Positions 34,397 through 41,926 of a stretch of 49,785 bases of DNA are shown in pieces. This DNA is from Lachnospiraceae bacterium. Its GTDB lineage: Bacteria; Bacillota; Clostridia; Lachnospirales; Lachnospiraceae. How positions within the stretch are numbered: position 1 is the first letter of the stretch; the number at the start of each line of letters is the position of its first letter. Under the pieces are notes generated by a model, which saw only the letters and a program-made list of their open reading frames with translations, searched no databases and was not told the DNA's origin. A program made the translations under genes and the position numbers. The stretch covers positions 1 to 49,785 of the forward strand of contig CAAGSD010000049.1 in assembly GCA_900772845.1 (NCBI GenBank), in the 5' to 3' direction.

Positions 34397-34425
34397 TTGA
34401 CAATTTGTTTTTTCCTTTATATACT
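34397..34425 (+). promoter_or_regulatory. Strong plus-strand promoter with no downstream gene
   Basis: TTGACA (34397-34402), 17 bp, TATACT (34420-34425). The next plus-strand gene is far away, and the only transcript it can plausibly make before the terminator is a small RNA. Confidence 0.75.
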
Positions 34426-34431
34426 TAACTT

Positions 34432-34553
34432 GTTAACCATCCATTGTTGTGGTTAACATTTTGTCGCTGTCGGAGTGTCCCCTTCATTCCGGATAGGCAG
34501 CAAAGCAAAACCAGCCGAAACAGATTCTTCTGTCCGGCTGGTTTCTTGTTTAT
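34432..34553 (+). ncRNA. Candidate small regulatory RNA (about 120 nt)
   Basis: From the expected start near 34432 the sequence folds into three hairpins. The first is TGTTAACCA with TGGTTAACA (34431-34439/34450-34458). The second is CGGAGTG with CATTCCG (34471-34477/34485-34491), with a 7-nt loop TCCCCTT. The third is the terminator AAACCAGCCG with CGGCTGGTTT (34508-34517/34535-34544), followed by CTTGTTTAT. C-rich loops like this are the seeds of several Firmicute sRNAs that pair with ribosome sites. No open frame or known Rfam family is recognised. The rest of the 366-bp gap (34203-34568) holds only a weak degV promoter (TTGCTT-17-TAAGCT on the minus strand). Confidence 0.5.
34508..34544. 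terminator. Bidirectional terminator (small RNA / Rrf2 gene)
   Basis: AAACCAGCCG pairs with CGGCTGGTTT. On the minus strand TTTTGCTTTGC follows. It serves both the plus-strand small RNA and the Rrf2 gene that ends at 34569. Confidence 0.75.
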
Positions 34554-34568
34554 CCATGCTGATATCGT

Positions 34569-35009
34569 TTATATAGAGTAATCCAGATTCTCCAGTCTCT
34601 TTTTTCTACGTTCCACCAGATCAGCAATGGTAACCCCATCCACTACTTTATTCACAGCATCATACAGCTCCTGCCATACCTCCAGTGTCTCACAGGTATC
34701 GCAACGTTCACAGATGTCCGCACCATCTTCCAGACAGGCCACCGGTGCCAGCGATCCTTCCGTCAGCCGCAGGATCATTCCTACAGTGTAATCCGACGGA
34801 TCCTTGGCAATGCGGTAACCGCCCTGTGCACCGCGGACGCTCTTCACATATCCTGCCTTATTCAGCACAGCAATGATCTGCTCCAGATACTTTTCGGAAA
34901 TCCCCTGTCTGGCAGCGATCTCTTTTACCTTAATACATTCTCCGGTGTTGTTCAACGCCAGATCCAGCATGACACGTACTGCATATCTTCCCTTGGTTGA
35001 AATTTTCAT
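34569..35009 (-). CDS. Rrf2-family transcriptional regulator (CymR/IscR-like)
   Basis: A protein of 146 residues from the ATG at 35009 (GAGG 6 nt upstream; earlier ATGs lack a site). The winged helix reads GRYAVRVMLDLALNN...ISEKYLEQIIAVLNKAGYVKSVRGAQGGY. After it come four cysteines, C92, C100, C103 and C106 (ACLEDGADICERCDTC), near the positions of the Fe-S cysteines of IscR (92, 98, 104). A cluster or zinc is plausible. It follows metNIQ and cysK in the same direction. CymR of B. subtilis is an Rrf2 protein that forms a complex with CysK, so a cysteine regulator is likely. Confidence 0.88.
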   Translation of the reverse strand: MKISTKGRYAVRVMLDLALNNTGECIKVKEIAARQGISEKYLEQIIAVLNKAGYVKSVRGAQGGYRIAKDPSDYTVGMILRLTEGSLAPVACLEDGADICERCDTCETLEVWQELYDAVNKVVDGVTIADLVERRKKRLENLDYSI

Positions 35010-35135
35010 CCTATCCTCATTTCCGAGCATTGTCCTGCTCTGTTTCACTTTTAATATCAGCCTGCTTACACCAAAGCGGTTCTGAACTGCTCCGATTTTT
35101 CTACGTTTTCCACAGATTCTACCGTATTTTTCTTT

Positions 35136-35154
35136 TCCTATAGTTCATATAGGA
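35136..35154. promoter_or_regulatory. Palindromic site upstream of the Rrf2 gene
   Basis: TCCTATA-GTTCA-TATAGGA is a perfect 7-bp inverted repeat, about 130 bp upstream of the Rrf2 start. The symmetry resembles Rrf2-family operators, and similar half-sites (ATTCCTAG, CCTAT) occur before cysK and metN. Autoregulation is inferred. Confidence 0.5.
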
Positions 35155-35170
35155 TTTGTGGAAACAGCAG

Positions 35171-35246
35171 AAAAATCAGGAGAGCACACACTTGAATGCT
35201 GTTCGGAGAAATCTCCTCCCATTCCACGGAATGCTCTCCAGATTTT
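35171..35246 (-). terminator. Long branched terminator-like structure after metQ
   Basis: AAAAATCAGGAGAGCA pairs with TGCTCTCCAGATTTT and encloses a second hairpin with CATTCC/GGAATG. On the minus strand TTTTTC follows. It would end the metNIQ transcript before the Rrf2 gene. Confidence 0.6.
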
Positions 35247-35286
35247 CGTATTACTTATGTTGTATTACATGCAAATCCGTTTCACT

Positions 35287-36099
35287 TTACTTGTAAGGAA
35301 TAACGCCGCCGTTGTAATTATCGTTGATGAACTGCTTGATCTCATCAGACTTCAGAGTATCTACCAGAGCCTTGATCTTAGGCAGATTCTCGTTGCCTTC
35401 CTTTACAGCGATCACGTTAACGTAAGTAGCTGCTGCTTCGGAATCAGCACTCTCGAATAACAGAGCATCATCTGCAACAGTCAGGCCTGCTTCCATAGCG
35501 TAGTTACCGTTCAGGACACCGAAGGATACCTCGGGAAGGGTTCTGGGAACCTGTGCTGCTTCCAGCTCTACGAAGGTGATGTTGTGAGGATTCTCTACGA
35601 TATCCTTGGTAGTAGCGGTCAGACCTACACCATCCTTCAGGGTGATGTAACCGTTATCCTGTAACAGTAACAGGGCACGTGCCTCGTTGGTGGTATCGTT
35701 GGGTACTGCGATGGTTGCATTGTCAATGTTGTCCAGGCTGGTCTCGGTTCCGGGATACAGTCCGAAAGGCTCATAGTGGATACCGCCGGCATTTACCAGG
35801 TGAGTACCCTTCTCCTCATTGAAGCTCTCCAGATAAGGGATATGCTGGAAGTAGTTGGCATCGAATTCACCGGACTCTACTACTTCATTGGGCTGTACAT
35901 AATCATCAAATACCTGAACCTCCAGAGTATAACCCTGCTTCTCTAACAGAGGCTTTGCTGCCTCAAGGATCTCAGCATGAGGTACTGCAGTTGCAGCTAC
36001 CTTAATGGTCTTGTCGTCGGCTCCCTTGCTGCCGCAGCCGGTCAGTGCGCTCACGGACAATGCTGCAACGGCGATCAAAGCGATTACTTTCTTTTTCAT
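35287..36099 (-). CDS. metQ: Methionine ABC transporter substrate-binding lipoprotein
   Basis: A 270-residue NlpA/MetQ-family lipoprotein. The signal peptide MKKKVIALIAVAALSV ends in lipobox LTGC (Cys22). The binding fold shows KVAATAVPHAEILEAAKPLL, FDDYVQPNEVVESGEFDANYFQH and AIPYAVPNDTTN-like segments. It binds methionine (D- or L-, possibly also cystine in some species). It follows metI in the metN-metI-metQ operon. Confidence 0.95.
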   Translation of the reverse strand: MKKKVIALIAVAALSVSALTGCGSKGADDKTIKVAATAVPHAEILEAAKPLLEKQGYTLEVQVFDDYVQPNEVVESGEFDANYFQHIPYLESFNEEKGTHLVNAGGIHYEPFGLYPGTETSLDNIDNATIAVPNDTTNEARALLLLQDNGYITLKDGVGLTATTKDIVENPHNITFVELEAAQVPRTLPEVSFGVLNGNYAMEAGLTVADDALLFESADSEAAATYVNVIAVKEGNENLPKIKALVDTLKSDEIKQFINDNYNGGVIPYK

Positions 36100-36188
36100 A
36101 ATATTTCTCCTCCTAAATCTTTCGTTAATAAAATTAACTTTATTGAATCAGGTGATCTGCACCTGTCTCAACCTTTTATCGAACCATC

Positions 36189-36851
36189 TTATCTGGTTCT
36201 CTTGTCCAGCTTCTTGGATAACTTCATTCCGACATATTGCATCAGCTGTACCAGCACTATCAGCAATACCACAGTCACCCACATGATGCTGCTATCGTAA
36301 CGGTAGTAACCGTAACGGATTGCGATATCACCCAGTCCGCCACCTCCGACGATACCCGCCATAGCGGAGTATCCCAGGATCGTACCCAGGGCAATCGTTA
36401 CATTGACGATCAGGGAAGTCTTTGCCTCTCCGATCATTACTTTCCAGATGATGGTCCAGAGGTTCGCTCCCATGCTCTGTGCCGCCTCAATAACGCCATG
36501 ATCCACTTCCAGCAGAGAGGACTCTACCATTCTGGCTATAAACGGTGCCGCTGACAGTGTCAGCGGAACGATCGTTGCGGTCGGTCCATAGCTTTTTCCT
36601 ACGATGATCCGTGTCAACGGCTGAATCACGATCAGCAAAATCAAAAACGGAAAGCTTCGAACAACATTCACAACCACATCTAATACCTTATAAATAATCC
36701 TATTCGGTCGAAGTCCCTTCGGTGCGGTAATTACCAGGGCAATTCCCATCGGCAGTCCGAGCACATACCCCATAAACGTTGTTGCCAACGTCATGTACAA
36801 AGTAACAAAGATGCCTTCCACCACCATCATAGTCGTTGCATTATCCCACAT
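36189..36851 (-). CDS. metI: Methionine ABC transporter permease
   Basis: A 220-residue permease with five transmembrane helices. The EAA-like loop and family block GANLWTIIWKVMIGEAKTSL, and the segment GILGYSAMAGIVGGGGLGD, are typical of MetI. The ATG lies inside the last codons of metN (11-bp overlap), which implies translational coupling. Confidence 0.94.
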   Translation of the reverse strand: MWDNATTMMVVEGIFVTLYMTLATTFMGYVLGLPMGIALVITAPKGLRPNRIIYKVLDVVVNVVRSFPFLILLIVIQPLTRIIVGKSYGPTATIVPLTLSAAPFIARMVESSLLEVDHGVIEAAQSMGANLWTIIWKVMIGEAKTSLIVNVTIALGTILGYSAMAGIVGGGGLGDIAIRYGYYRYDSSIMWVTVVLLIVLVQLMQYVGMKLSKKLDKRTR

Positions 36852-37851
36852 AGTCTTTCAGCTCCTCCACTTCCAGTTTTCTCTCCTGTAAATAATGAAC
36901 CATCTTGTTCGCTGCCATTTCATCCTCCGGCAGCTGTAAGATCATCTGTCCATGGGCGATACCACCGATGTCCTTGGTATCCGCTAACAGGATGTTGACG
37001 GGAGCCTTACACTCCAGCACCATATTGGCGATCACAGGCTCGAAAGAAGAATTCTCGGTGAAAACAATGCGGATGCAGCGTTTGCCGGACATTTCCTTTG
37101 CCTTGGGATCCACCATGAACACCAGCTTTCTTGCGGCTGCGGACTGGGGTCTGGAGAAGACCTCCTCCACCGTTCCGTGCTCTGCCAGTTCTCCGGCATC
37201 GATAATGGCTACATGGGAACAGATCTCCTGTACCACAGCCATCTCATGGGTAATGATCACAATGGTGATTCCATACTGTTTGTTGATATCCTGTAATAAT
37301 TTCAGGATCTCCTTGGTCGTGGTGGGATCCAGTGCACTGGTGGCCTCGTCACACAGCAGGATCTTCGGCGTATTGGCAAGAGCTCTTGCGATTGCCACAC
37401 GCTGCTTCTGTCCTCCTGAGAGCTGGGAAGGATAAGCATCTGCTTTTTCCTTCAGTCCTACGATCTCGAGCAGTTCCATAGCGCGCTTTCTGGCTGCGTT
37501 CTTCTTCACACCCACGATCTCCATGGGGAAGCATACATTGTCCAGAACACTTCTCTGCATGAGCAGATTAAAATGCTGAAAGATCATCGCAATGCCTGTA
37601 CGAACCTTACGAAGTTCTGCCTCGGTCAGTGTCGAAAGATCCTGATCTTCTACGACTACGGTTCCCGTGGTGGGCTTCTCCAGATAGTTCAGGCAACGCA
37701 CCAGGGTAGATTTTCCGGCACCACTCATACCGATGATGCCGTAGATGTCTCCCTTGTTGATATCCAGGCTGATACCCTTTAAGGCTTCTACCTGATTATC
37801 TTTACCAATAAAAGTTTTTGTTACATTCTTGATCTGAATGATCGGTTCCAT
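36841..37851 (-). CDS. metN: Methionine ABC transporter ATP-binding protein
   Basis: A protein of 336 residues. The start at 37851 is preferred because GGAGG lies 5 nt upstream; an ATG four codons earlier includes that site. Walker A GMSGAGKST, signature LSGGQKQRVAIARA, Walker B ILLCDEATSALDP and switch His ITHEM are visible. A C-terminal NIL/ACT-like domain of about 80 residues (residues 256-336) follows, which in E. coli binds methionine and gives feedback control. Confidence 0.95.
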   Translation of the reverse strand: MEPIIQIKNVTKTFIGKDNQVEALKGISLDINKGDIYGIIGMSGAGKSTLVRCLNYLEKPTTGTVVVEDQDLSTLTEAELRKVRTGIAMIFQHFNLLMQRSVLDNVCFPMEIVGVKKNAARKRAMELLEIVGLKEKADAYPSQLSGGQKQRVAIARALANTPKILLCDEATSALDPTTTKEILKLLQDINKQYGITIVIITHEMAVVQEICSHVAIIDAGELAEHGTVEEVFSRPQSAAARKLVFMVDPKAKEMSGKRCIRIVFTENSSFEPVIANMVLECKAPVNILLADTKDIGGIAHGQMILQLPEDEMAANKMVHYLQERKLEVEELKDYVG

Positions 37852-37928
37852 AAGTTCCTCCATTCCAGGTTCGTGCTTTTAAGGGGAGAAAAGCGCAAAT
37901 TCCTTGAATTCCTAGTACCATGCCATAC

Positions 37929-37957
37929 ATTCTAACACAAGAATGCAAGTCTGTCCA
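37929..37957 (-). promoter_or_regulatory. Internal promoter of metNIQ
   Basis: On the minus strand: TGGACA (37957-37952), 17 bp, TAGAAT (37934-37929). A palindrome CATTCT-TGTGTT-AGAATG covers the -10. The expected start is followed closely by CTAGGAAT (37915-37908), the inverse of ATTCCTAG in the cysK promoter. Confidence 0.65.
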
Positions 37958-37974
37958 GTTCTGCAAATTTCGTC

Positions 37975-38913
37975 TTAAGCTTCTGCAAACATAGGGGTGG
38001 ACAGGTATCTGTCACCGGAGTCGGGAAACAATGCAACGACTGTTTTTCCTGCATTTTCAGGGCGTTTTGCGATCTGTGCTGCTGCATACAGAGCGGCGCC
38101 GGAGGTGATTCCTACCAGGATACCTTCCTTGTGAGCGATGAGGCGGCCTGTAGTAAATGCCTGATCGGTAGTCACGGTAAAGATTTCATCATAAATGCCT
38201 GTATTTAATACAGAAGGAACGAATCCTGCGCCGATACCCTGCAGCTTATGAGGTCCGGGCTGTCCGCCGGAAAGTACGGGAGAGTCTGCAGGCTCTACAG
38301 CTACGATCTTCACATTTGGATTCTTGGATTTTAAATAAGTACCGATACCAGTCACGGTTCCGCCGGTACCAACACCTGCTACAAAGATGTCAACCTTGCC
38401 GTCAGTATCTTCCCAGATCTCGGGACCTGTAGTCGCTGCATGTGCGGCAGGGTTCGCAGGGTTATCAAACTGTCCGAGGATCACAGCTCCGGGGATGGAC
38501 TTCTCCAGCTCCTCTGCCTTGGCGATGGCGCCCTTCATGCCTTTGGCACCTTCGGTCAGCACCAGTTCTGCACCGTAAGCCTTCAGGAGATTCCGGCGTT
38601 CCACACTCATAGTCTCGGGAAGGGTCAAAATAGTTCTGTAGCCTTTGGCTGCTGCCACACTTGCCAGACCGATACCGGTGTTGCCGGAGGTAGGCTCGAT
38701 GATGGTGGAACCTTCTTTTAAGATGCCTTTCTTCTCGGCATCCTCGATCATTGCCAGTGCGATTCTGTCCTTAACGCTTCCTGCGGGATTGAAGTACTCC
38801 AGCTTTGCCAGAAGTTCTACGCCTTCAATGTTCTGGTCTTTCAAGTAGTTGTTTACTTTTAAAAGAGGTGTATGTCCGATCAGCTGGGTTGCGGATGTAT
38901 AAATCTTGCTCAT
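37975..38913 (-). CDS. cysK: Cysteine synthase A (O-acetylserine sulfhydrylase)
   Basis: A 312-residue PLP enzyme making cysteine from O-acetylserine and sulfide. The PLP Lys is in AGSVKDRIAL at about residue 47, the substrate loop is PTSGNTGIGLAS, and the phosphate-binding GTGGTVTGIG and C-terminal PDSGDRYLSTPMF segments are present. Strong AAGGAGG ribosome site. First in the cysK-metNIQ-rrf2 stretch. CysK is also the co-sensor of CymR in B. subtilis. Confidence 0.96.
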   Translation of the reverse strand: MSKIYTSATQLIGHTPLLKVNNYLKDQNIEGVELLAKLEYFNPAGSVKDRIALAMIEDAEKKGILKEGSTIIEPTSGNTGIGLASVAAAKGYRTILTLPETMSVERRNLLKAYGAELVLTEGAKGMKGAIAKAEELEKSIPGAVILGQFDNPANPAAHAATTGPEIWEDTDGKVDIFVAGVGTGGTVTGIGTYLKSKNPNVKIVAVEPADSPVLSGGQPGPHKLQGIGAGFVPSVLNTGIYDEIFTVTTDQAFTTGRLIAHKEGILVGITSGAALYAAAQIAKRPENAGKTVVALFPDSGDRYLSTPMFAEA

Positions 38914-38989
38914 AATAGAATCCTCCTTAAATTTGAAAATTGTTGTCGTTTTTGCTTTCCTACTTATCTGATAGGGATGTTATGAATTT

Positions 38990-39018
38990 ATACTATACTA
39001 TTCCGCTAGGAATGTCAA
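38990..39018 (-). promoter_or_regulatory. cysK promoter
   Basis: On the minus strand: TTGACA (39018-39013), 17 bp, TAGTAT (38995-38990). The spacer contains the palindrome ATTCC-GCTA-GGAAT (39000-39013), a candidate operator. Confidence 0.8.
39000..39013. promoter_or_regulatory. Palindromic operator candidate within the cysK promoter
   Basis: ATTCCGCTAGGAAT is a 5-bp inverted repeat between -35 and -10. The CTAGGAAT half is shared with the metN leader. A second imperfect palindrome (CCTAC...ATAGGG, 38960-38977) lies just downstream of the promoter. Confidence 0.45.
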
Positions 39019-39076
39019 TAATTATTTTTAAAAATTTTTGAGAGTTGTGCCGTGGAGCGGAAAATGGTATGATTTA

Positions 39077-39281
39077 AATAATGAGTCCGTAGCCCCAACA
39101 GCAAGTAAGAAACGCAGCACGCTCGTACTTTAGTACGATGCGCTCATGTCGCAGAGCGTAGCGGTACATAAGTGTGAAAAGTACTCACGCAATGCGTCCC
39201 TTAGGACGCTATGGTACCGACGTCTGCTTACGGCCTGCTTATTCTTACTTGCTGTCGTGACTACTGGGTTATTCATTAATC
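39077..39281. repeat. Structured repeat element of about 205 bp before aroA
   Basis: Ends are imperfect inverted repeats sharing ACAGCAAGTAAGAA and TTCTTACTTGCTGT. Inside lie TCGTACT-TT-AGTACGA and GCGTCC-CTTA-GGACGC hairpins and a longer pairing CGGTACATA with TATGGTACCG. It is non-coding. It fills most of the 387-bp cysK-aroA gap; the cysK promoter is the only other signal found there. Confidence 0.7.
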
Positions 39282-39300
39282 AGGAAGGATACACCAATCC

Positions 39301-40650
39301 ATGGCAAATAAAATTTACCGCGTTCCTACTATATATAATAAAATAAGAAAAACAACCGCCCCGCTGACGGTCCGGGTGCCGGGGTCTAAGAGCATCACGA
39401 ACCGCAGTCTCCTGCTGGCTATGCTGGCGGATGGTGAGTCTACGCTGCGGGGGGTGTTGTTCTCCGATGATTCCAGACATTTCCTGCAATGCGTACAGGA
39501 TCTGGGATTTGAAACAACGGTAGACGAGGATACCTGTGTAGTCACTGTAAAGGGCCTTTGTGGGAAAATCCCCTGTCCCGAAGCTTCCCTGAATGTAGGA
39601 AGCGCCGGAACCGCCGCCCGTTTTCTGACGGCTGCGTTAGGTGTCTCGGAAGGAATTTTCCACATGGATGCCTCCGAACAGATGCGCAGACGTCCCATGG
39701 CTCCGCTTCTGTCCTCTCTGGCAGAATTGGGGTGTGAGATCCACTGTGAAGGAGCAGATGGGCATTTTCCTTTTATTCTGACCGCTCATGGGTTCGGACA
39801 GGATCATATTTCCATCGATATCGGGCACAGCAGTCAGTTCCTCAGTGCGCTGCTGATTGCTTCGACTTTGTCTTCGGAAGATTTTACGATTCATGTAGAG
39901 GGTACCCACGGGATGGCTTACATCGAAATGACACAGAAGATGATGGAGCAGTTCGGCGTCTGCGTGGAGCGTCCCGCCGCAGATCAATTCCGCATCTGTG
40001 CCGGGCAGCAGTATACCGCACTGGATTATCAGATCGAACCGGATGTCTCCGCTGCCTGCTATTTCTATGCCATGGCACCGCTTCTGGGGATTCCGGTCTG
40101 TGTAGAGCATGTGCACTTTGAGAGTCTGCAGGGAGATGTGGAATTCTTACATATTTTAGAGAAAATGGGCTGTACTGCGCAGGAAACAGAAAACGGCGTT
40201 CTCCTGCTGCCTCCCACAGAGCAGACTAACCCTGGGTCAGAGGTTCCCGGTTTCCATGGCATCACCGTGGATATGTCCTCCTGTTCTGACCAGGCCATCA
40301 CCCTGGCAGCGATCGCACCTTTTGCCGACAGTCCTACCTGTATCACAGGGATCGGCCATATCCGTTTTCAGGAAAGCGACCGCATTCATGCCATCTGCAC
40401 AGAGCTGACCCGCATGGGTATCCGCTGCGAAGAAGCACAGGACAGCATTACCATTTATCCCGGGATGCCCAAGCCCTGCACCGTAGAAACCTACGATGAC
40501 CACCGCATGGCCATGGGCTTTGCCCTGACCGGACTGCGGGCGGAAGGCATCGTGATCGACGATCCCGGATGCTGCCGCAAGACCTTCGAGAATTATTTTG
40601 AAGTACTTGACCGGGTGATCGCTAAGATAAAAAGTTCCGAAATCCTGTAA
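39301..40650 (+). CDS. aroA: 3-phosphoshikimate 1-carboxyvinyltransferase (EPSP synthase)
   Basis: A 449-residue shikimate pathway enzyme. Family blocks VPGSKSITNRSLLLA at about residue 26, NVGSAGTAARFLTAAL, SSQFLSALLIAS, and the C-terminal ESDRIHAICTEL and DDHRMAMGFAL are present. It condenses PEP with shikimate-3-phosphate. It stands alone without other aro genes. AGGAAGG lies 12 nt before the ATG. Its stop is 3 bp from that of the convergent dipeptidase. Confidence 0.95.
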   Translation: MANKIYRVPTIYNKIRKTTAPLTVRVPGSKSITNRSLLLAMLADGESTLRGVLFSDDSRHFLQCVQDLGFETTVDEDTCVVTVKGLCGKIPCPEASLNVGSAGTAARFLTAALGVSEGIFHMDASEQMRRRPMAPLLSSLAELGCEIHCEGADGHFPFILTAHGFGQDHISIDIGHSSQFLSALLIASTLSSEDFTIHVEGTHGMAYIEMTQKMMEQFGVCVERPAADQFRICAGQQYTALDYQIEPDVSAACYFYAMAPLLGIPVCVEHVHFESLQGDVEFLHILEKMGCTAQETENGVLLLPPTEQTNPGSEVPGFHGITVDMSSCSDQAITLAAIAPFADSPTCITGIGHIRFQESDRIHAICTELTRMGIRCEEAQDSITIYPGMPKPCTVETYDDHRMAMGFALTGLRAEGIVIDDPGCCRKTFENYFEVLDRVIAKIKSSEIL

Positions 40651-40653
40651 TAT

Positions 40654-41817
40654 TTACAGAGTCTCCCGGTACACCCGCATGACATTCTTCCAGAATATTC
40701 CATCCAGCTGGCTTTCCGTAAAGCCGGCTGTTTTTAATCTGTCCCACAATACAGGCATTGCCTCTGCACCGGGAATTGCCGGGTTCACCGGAATGCCATC
40801 GAAGTCACTGCCAAGTCCCAATACCTCTATGCCGCCGACATCAGTGATATGTTTCGCCTGACGCACGATGGCTTCCCACAGAGTCTCCGGATCCTTGCTT
40901 CCGCCGTCCAGCAGGAATTTATCATAATAATTAAGTCCCATGCAGCCGCCCCGCTCTGCCAGTTTGCGGATTCTCTTGTCGGTGAGGTTACGAAGAGAGG
41001 AGCATACGGCTCTTGCATTGGAATGGCTGGCCACGAAGGGCTTCTTTGAACATTCCCACACGGCATCAAATCCGGCATCCGACAGGTGGGAAACGTCCGG
41101 AATCATACCAAGGCGCTCCATCTCTATGACGAAATTACGGCCTGTCTCTGTCAAACCATGTACCTCATCCACAAGGTCTGTCACCACATCCCCACCACCG
41201 GATCCGCATTTTCCGGTCTTCCGGGTCTTCTCCGGAACCGTTTTCTCCCTCGGGCTGCCATCTTCATCTCCCCTGCTCTGCCCCAGGCTGCGGCACGTGG
41301 CAGGCCACCCCAGTTCATTCTGATAATTCCAGGTGATCGTCAGCATCCGTACCCCCATTCCGTACAGTTCCCGCAGTCTCTCTATACTGCCGCTGCAGAC
41401 GGCACCCTCCTCCACCGTTAAAAGTGCTGACATTTTACCATTCATCTCATTCCGTAAGATATCTTCATAGCAAAACACCGGTGCAATTACATCCTTATTG
41501 TTCTCCAGTTCACTCCGATAAACCTCATACAGTGCACACAGACGCTCCCAGGGTGTCGATACTCCCACCTTCCACGCATCTTCCCTGTTCTGTTTCCGCA
41601 GGGACAGCAATGTCTGCTCACAATCCATCCACGGAGCGCACTTTCCAATATCCACGAACAAGGCAAAATTCTGCAACAGATAACCACTCTGCCGCATCCG
41701 CTCCAGATCCAGTTGTCCTCTGTTTTTCATAAGCCCGTCACTTGGCTCTGAGCAGCCACCCGGCTCTGCATCCGCCAGTTCCGATATGGTATCGCAATGC
41801 ATGTCTATGATCTTCAT
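40654..41817 (-). CDS. Membrane dipeptidase-like protein (peptidase family M19)
   Basis: A protein of 387 residues in the M19 renal dipeptidase fold. The metal site motifs are DMHCDT at the N-terminus, VEEGA at about residue 135, DVSHLSD at 241, ASHSNARAV at 263, and GLGSDFDG in the C-terminal half. Between residues about 178 and 219 there is a charged, Gly/Lys/Glu-rich insert (GDEDGSPREKTVPEKTRK and on) that normal members lack. The ATG follows TAAGGAAA. It lies just after the uraA terminator and no own promoter is evident. The substrate is uncertain. Confidence 0.88.
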   Translation of the reverse strand: MKIIDMHCDTISELADAEPGGCSEPSDGLMKNRGQLDLERMRQSGYLLQNFALFVDIGKCAPWMDCEQTLLSLRKQNREDAWKVGVSTPWERLCALYEVYRSELENNKDVIAPVFCYEDILRNEMNGKMSALLTVEEGAVCSGSIERLRELYGMGVRMLTITWNYQNELGWPATCRSLGQSRGDEDGSPREKTVPEKTRKTGKCGSGGGDVVTDLVDEVHGLTETGRNFVIEMERLGMIPDVSHLSDAGFDAVWECSKKPFVASHSNARAVCSSLRNLTDKRIRKLAERGGCMGLNYYDKFLLDGGSKDPETLWEAIVRQAKHITDVGGIEVLGLGSDFDGIPVNPAIPGAEAMPVLWDRLKTAGFTESQLDGIFWKNVMRVYRETL

Positions 41818-41834
41818 TTTCCTTATCCCCTATG

Positions 41835-41880
41835 AAAAAGGGAATATCCACAGCACTATGTTCCTGCCATGAATACTCCC
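41835..41880 (-). terminator. uraA terminator
   Basis: On the minus strand GGGAGTATTCA pairs with TGGATATTCCC (two G-U pairs), followed by TTTTT. Confidence 0.65.
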
Positions 41881-41926
41881 TCTTGCTTTCTTTGTTCAGT
41901 TTATGCTGTTTTCAGCCAAAAAAGTC

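Noticed and set aside
37852..37974. S-box or T-box riboswitch upstream of metN
   Set aside because: The gap is only about 120 nt and lacks the conserved blocks; it contains only a promoter and palindromes.
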